DNA of 64,000 nucleotides from Panacagrimonas perspica (lineage in GTDB: Bacteria; Pseudomonadota; Gammaproteobacteria; Nevskiales; Nevskiaceae). The stretch is from the NCBI RefSeq assembly GCF_004364935.1, contig NZ_SOBT01000012.1:124001-188000 (forward strand), in the 5' to 3' direction. Shown here piece by piece: positions 60,747-64,000 of the stretch (position 1 is the first letter of the stretch; each line of letters starts with the position of its first letter). Below the pieces are notes generated by a model that saw nothing but the letters and a program-made list of their open reading frames with translations, made no database searches and was not told the origin of the DNA. Position numbers and translations under genes: made by a program.

Positions 60747-60874
60747 AGCCCGGCGCGGTACGTCGTTTCCGTCGCGATGACGAGGCGGCCCGCCACAGCC
60801 ATGCAACCGCCCGTCCTGTTTCCATCCGAAGCCCGCCCGTGCTCTCCAGGAAGCGCTCATCCGCAGCGCCCCGC

Positions 60875-62383
60875 ATGAAGACCCTCTCCTCCACGTTGCT
60901 CCGTTTCGATCGCCTGCTCGCACCGCTGCTCGGAGCGATGGCGACGCTGGGTTTCGCGCCGATCTCGTTCTGGCCGGCCCCGGTCGTCGCGCTGGCGGCG
61001 CTGTTCGCGCTGTGTTCGCAGCGGAGCTGGAAGCGCACGGCGCTGCTGGGCTGGCTCTTCGGCGTGGCCCACTTCGCGACCGGCGTGTACTGGGTGTTCA
61101 TCAGCACGCACGTCTACGGCGGGGCTCCGCTGTGGCTGGGCCTGGCGCTCGCCACGGTGCTGTTCTCATTTCTCGCGCTGTATCCGGCGTTGGTGTGCGG
61201 ATGCGCCACCGTCCTGCAGAGCTGGCGCCGCGCATCGGGATGGATCGTCGTCCCCGCGCTGTGGATGCTGTCCGAACTGTTGCGCGGCTGGGTCTACAGC
61301 GGCTTTCCGTGGCTTTCGCTCGGTTACGTTGCGCTGGACATGCCCGCGCAGCGCTTCGCGCCGGTGATCGGCGTCCATGGCCTGTCGTTCCTGTTCGCGC
61401 TGAGTGCGTATGCGCTGTACCGCAGCCTGGGAGCGCAAGGCGCGATGCGGCCGCTGGCGCTGGGTGCGGCGCTGCTTCCGCTGACCGGCACCCTGATGCC
61501 GTCGCCACTGACGTGGACCGCGGACGCCGCTGCGCCGCTGCGCGTGGCGATCGTGCAGGGCAACGTGCCGCAGGATCAGAAATGGGATCAGGGCCGCGGC
61601 AAGGAGATCCTCGAGCGCTATCGGGCGATGACGCTGGCCGCGGATGCGGATCTGGTCGCCTGGCCGGAAGTCGTGCCCAACCGGCCGCTGGATCTGCTCG
61701 GCGATTACTTCGACAAGCTCGACGAGGAAACGCGGGCGCAGGGCGCCGCGCTGCTGGCGGGTGTCCTGATCCGCGGCGAGGACGACGACACCATCTTCAA
61801 CAGCATCCTGGCGCTGGGTGCCGCACAGGGACGCTACGACAAGCGCCATCTCGTGCCGTTCGGCGAATACTTTCCGATCCCGGCGTGGCTGCGGCCGATC
61901 ATGGATGTGCTGGGCACGCCGTATTCGGACTTCAGTGCCGATGGACCACGACGCGAACCCGTCGTCGTTCACGGTCAGCGTCTGGGCATCTCGATCTGTT
62001 TCGAGGACGTCTTCGGTGCCGAGTTCGCGCGCGAGTCGCGCGATGCCCGCGTGCTGGTCAACGCCACCAACGACGCCTGGTTCGCGCATTCGTCGGCACC
62101 GCACCAGCACCTCGACATCGCGCGTTTTCGCGCACTCGAAAACGGACGCTGGCTCGTGCGTGCAACCAACACCGGCATCTCCGCGCTGATCGGTCCGGAT
62201 GGACACGTCTTCGCGCGCTCGCGCCAATACCAGACCGAGCTCATGCGCGGCGAAGTCGTGCCGCGCTCGGGCCTGACGCCGTACGCGCGCTGGCGCGACA
62301 CGCCGCTGTGGTTCCTCGGCGTGGCGGTCGTGCTCGCGGGTCTCGTCCTTCGCGTGAGAAAGCGCGCGAACAAAACCGCGTAA
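60875..62383 (+). CDS. lnt: Apolipoprotein N-acyltransferase
   Basis: About 502 residues (GTG 60839 would add 12). Inner-membrane enzyme that N-acylates lipoproteins. Several N-terminal helices, then a nitrilase-type domain with the catalytic triad: Glu in LVAWPEVVPNRPLDL, Lys in YDKRHLVPFGEYFP and Cys in LGISICFEDVFGAEFAR, and a C-terminal helix near 480. Neither start has a clear ribosome site. Completes the miaB-phoH-ybeY-corC-lnt order, 92-128 nt after corC. Confidence 0.93.
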   Translation: MKTLSSTLLRFDRLLAPLLGAMATLGFAPISFWPAPVVALAALFALCSQRSWKRTALLGWLFGVAHFATGVYWVFISTHVYGGAPLWLGLALATVLFSFLALYPALVCGCATVLQSWRRASGWIVVPALWMLSELLRGWVYSGFPWLSLGYVALDMPAQRFAPVIGVHGLSFLFALSAYALYRSLGAQGAMRPLALGAALLPLTGTLMPSPLTWTADAAAPLRVAIVQGNVPQDQKWDQGRGKEILERYRAMTLAADADLVAWPEVVPNRPLDLLGDYFDKLDEETRAQGAALLAGVLIRGEDDDTIFNSILALGAAQGRYDKRHLVPFGEYFPIPAWLRPIMDVLGTPYSDFSADGPRREPVVVHGQRLGISICFEDVFGAEFARESRDARVLVNATNDAWFAHSSAPHQHLDIARFRALENGRWLVRATNTGISALIGPDGHVFARSRQYQTELMRGEVVPRSGLTPYARWRDTPLWFLGVAVVLAGLVLRVRKRANKTA

Positions 62384-62485
62384 GCACGACGTAAGAAAGA
62401 AAGTCTTCAGCCCGCAGTCAGATTGCAAACGAATACTCCTGCTCGCCGACGCAAGTTCGGTCACACCTCAACGGAGAGCAAGAAC

Positions 62486-63070
62486 ATGAAGCGCGAGTTG
62501 ATCGCGGCCATCGCCGCATGCGGTTTCGCGGCGCCTGCCCTGGCAGCAACCGGCAACAATTACGTCGACGGCTATTTCTATCTGTCTGACATCGATGTCG
62601 GGCCGGCGGATGACGATGGTGTCGGCGTCGGCGTGAAGGGCGGATTCCAGGTTGCCGATCAGGTCTATCTGACCGGCGAGTACCAGACCGTCGAATACGA
62701 CGATTTCAACGTCGACCTCGATCAGCTGCGTCTGGGTGCGGGCTTCGGTCCCGGCATGGGCACCAAGGGCCAGGGCCTCTACGGCCGCGCCGAGTACGTG
62801 AAGTTCGACATCGACAGCGAAGACGACAGCGGCATCGGTGGCCACGTCGGCTACGCGCTGCCGTTGTCGGACCAGTTCCGTCTGCACGGTGAAGTCGGCT
62901 ACCTGCTGCTCGACGACAGCGATGGCCCCGAACTGGCGATCGGCGGTACGTATCGCGTGGCGCAGAACTTCGGCATCTTCGCGGACTACCGTGCGAGCTT
63001 CCTCGACGGCGACCACGGCGGTGATCTCGACATCAGCGATCTGCGCATCGGTGCGCGGTTCTACTTCTGA
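62486..63070 (+). CDS. Outer-membrane beta-barrel protein
   Basis: 194 residues. Signal peptide ending ALA, then alternating beta strands rich in Gly, Tyr and Asp (YVDGYFYLSDIDVG; GLYGRAEYVKFDID; HVGYALPLSDQFRLHGEVGYLLLDD), ending RIGARFYF with a terminal Phe as in BAM substrates. Acidic loops. Family not named. GGAG 11-14 nt before the ATG; an efficient terminator follows the stop. Single-gene unit. Confidence 0.8.
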   Translation: MKRELIAAIAACGFAAPALAATGNNYVDGYFYLSDIDVGPADDDGVGVGVKGGFQVADQVYLTGEYQTVEYDDFNVDLDQLRLGAGFGPGMGTKGQGLYGRAEYVKFDIDSEDDSGIGGHVGYALPLSDQFRLHGEVGYLLLDDSDGPELAIGGTYRVAQNFGIFADYRASFLDGDHGGDLDISDLRIGARFYF

Positions 63071-63093
63071 TGCATCGGTCGTAACGCTTCAAG

Positions 63094-63123
63094 AAAAAGG
63101 CCCCGCTCGCGGGGCCTTTTTTT
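63094..63123 (+). terminator. Intrinsic terminator after the beta-barrel gene
   Basis: AAAAAGGCCCCGC-TC-GCGGGGCCTTTTTTT: long GC stem flanked by A-run and T-run, so it can act in both directions. Confidence 0.92.
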
Positions 63124-63228
63124 CGCGCGACATTGCGTGCGCCCGATGACGGCTCTCCCGCTCGGGGCGCGCTCACCCGATCCAACCACGCGGCGAGCCG
63201 CGATCTTCACGCCAGCTCCGGGCGCATG

Positions 63229-63384
63229 CGCGCGCTGCTGCGGATCGACCGGGTAGAGCGGCAGTGCAGGATGGCGCTCGTCGAGATAGCGCGCGATGCG
63301 CGTGCTGTCCTGGATATGGCGGCCATCGATATCCAGCACCGGCACCGTGCCGACGTTGCTCAGGCGTCCGACCCTGGCAGCGAG
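63229..63384 (-). pseudogene. Remnant of a glutathione S-transferase N-terminal domain
   Basis: The minus-strand frame reads LSNVGTVPVLDIDGRHIQD STRIARYLDERHPALPLYPVDP, the beta-3/helix-3 part of the GST glutathione-binding domain (GTVPVLD with cis-Pro; D-S-T). The active-site beginning upstream and the whole helical C-terminal domain are missing, and similarity is lost on both sides within about 50 codons. It is therefore a fragment. It meets an oppositely oriented regulator fragment at about 63.4 kb. Confidence 0.6.
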
Positions 63385-63407
63385 CAAACCGTGGCCGGGA
63401 CGCGTGT

Positions 63408-63617
63408 GCGCCGGTCGAGTTCCTGCACCCCAAATGCGGCCACAAGCTCCGCCCGCTGACGGTGTGCTCCGATTGCCGTGAGCCCATGGAAGCACGAGCG
63501 ATCACGCCGAGCGTGGGGCCGGGCCTGCGAGCACGACAAGCGCCATCTGCCGAGGCGGCCCGCCATTCGGAACAGGGCGCGGAGCGCATCGGCACGCCGC
63601 GGAAAATTCAGTCTTAA
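63408..63617 (+). pseudogene. Remnant of an HxlR-type regulator C-terminus
   Basis: The plus-strand frame reads VEFLHPKCGHKLRPLTVCSDC then REPMEARAITPSVGPG. The H-x2-C ... C-x2-C tail and following Pro/Gly end resemble C-terminal tails of HxlR-family winged-helix regulators. The DNA-binding domain is absent: the upstream frame is GST-remnant DNA in the opposite orientation. The frame ends at 63617. Confidence 0.5.
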
Positions 63618-63644
63618 TTCAGAGCGCGGGCATAGACTTCGGCA

Positions 63645-63663
63645 GGTCGGGAACATCCCGACC
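63645..63663. promoter_or_regulatory. Perfect dyad in the leader of the last gene
   Basis: GGTCGGGA-ACA-TCCCGACC, 8 bp arms with a 3 nt centre, ending 19 nt before the ATG at 63683. It could be an operator or a 5' leader hairpin. Upstream TTAATT and CATAGA-like hexamers are weak promoter candidates. Confidence 0.4.
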
Positions 63664-63682
63664 ACACTCTGGGGTAACACAC

Positions 63683-64000
63683 ATGAACAAGTTCTCACTG
63701 CCGGCTGCGGCGCTGCTGGCGCTCGCAACTTCCTCGACGTTCGCGGCGAGCCTGAACACCGGACTGGGCGTTGACGCCGCTGTCAATGTCAACGCGCCGA
63801 CCAAGACGCAGGTCGAAGCGGATGCGAAGGCCAAGGCCAAGGCAGAAGGCGATGCGCAGGCTCAGCAGGCCAAGGATGCTGCTGCTTCAAAGGCGGGCGT
63901 CGACGCCAGCGTCGGTGCGGGCGCCAACGCGGAAGCGGGTTCGGCGATGGAGCACGGTGCGGCGAAGGCCGGTGAAGCCAAGGCTGCCGTCGGCGCCGGA
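63683..64000 (+). CDS. Ala/Lys-rich exported protein (C-terminus beyond window)
   Basis: 106 codons seen, open to the window end. Signal peptide LPAAALLALATSSTFAA, then a low-complexity mature part rich in Ala, Lys, Gly, Asp and Glu (ADAKAKAKAEGDAQAQQAKDAA; AGANAEAGSAMEHGAAKAGEAKAAVGAG, in parts), likely helical or disordered. GGGG at 63671-63674 lies about 8 nt before the ATG. No family is recognised; total length is unknown. Confidence 0.65.
   Translation, partial: MNKFSLPAAALLALATSSTFAASLNTGLGVDAAVNVNAPTKTQVEADAKAKAKAEGDAQAQQAKDAAASKAGVDASVGAGANAEAGSAMEHGAAKAGEAKAAVGAG

Overview
The window is GC-rich, densely coded chromosomal DNA of a Gram-negative bacterium. The divergent trxA-rho / rhlB arrangement, the miaB-phoH-ybeY-corC-lnt block, mpl next to pmbA and the prkA-yeaH-spoVR operon are gammaproteobacterial. 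The high GC, a long N-terminal extension on Rho, a YCF48-like protein next to an MMPL/RND transporter and the many acyl-CoA genes suggest the Xanthomonadales/Nevskiales side of the class. Genus cannot be fixed by eye. I see no rRNA, tRNA, insertion sequence, phage or CRISPR array.

Layout. 1-4 kb: rho (cut by the window start), trxA, rhlB, pgeF. 4-9.6 kb: YCF48-like periplasmic protein plus MMPL/RND transporter, then a GT87-type membrane glycosyltransferase. 9.6-10.5 kb: apaH. 10.5-22.5 kb: a complete-looking Tad (Flp) pilus locus. A plus-strand run flp-cpaA-cpaB-cpaC-cpaE-cpaF-tadB-tadC-tadD-DUF3613 converges on a minus-strand operon of two TadE-like pseudopilins and a TadG-like protein. Next to it, at 22.7-25.9 kb, is a membrane PAS-GGDEF protein with an intact cyclase motif and a degenerate EAL-like domain. 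26-29 kb: an alpha/beta hydrolase and a very-long-chain acyl-CoA synthetase. 29-34 kb: rnd, a small membrane protein, mpl, pmbA, DUF3617. 34-38 kb: a copper cluster (multicopper oxidase, TolC-type lipoprotein, Cys/Met/His-rich secreted protein). 38-41 kb: an APH-type acyl kinase, then an overlapping FAD oxidoreductase/methyltransferase pair. 41-48 kb: mgtE and the prkA-yeaH-spoVR stress operon. 48-57 kb: serine hydrolase, MA-type peptidase, DUF2845, DsbD/redoxin pair, enoyl-CoA hydratase, quinone oxidoreductase, lipoprotein, acyltransferase. 57-62.4 kb: miaB-phoH-ybeY-corC-lnt. 62.5-64 kb: a beta-barrel protein, two gene remnants and the start of an Ala/Lys-rich secreted protein.

The most notable non-coding structure is a family of seven ~55-70 bp REP/BIME-like elements between 29 and 57 kb. 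All lie at gene 3' ends, have inverted arms of three compensating sequence types, and in four cases supply the stop codon of the adjacent gene. Other regulatory candidates are a sigma-54-type promoter upstream of prkA, a terminator-like hairpin in the mgtE leader, an orphan minus-strand terminator at 4.06 kb and a canonical sigma-70 promoter in front of flp. No single clearly new system stands out. The best candidates for follow-up are the REP family, the mgtE leader, the c-di-GMP protein beside the Tad locus and the FAD oxidoreductase/methyltransferase pair.
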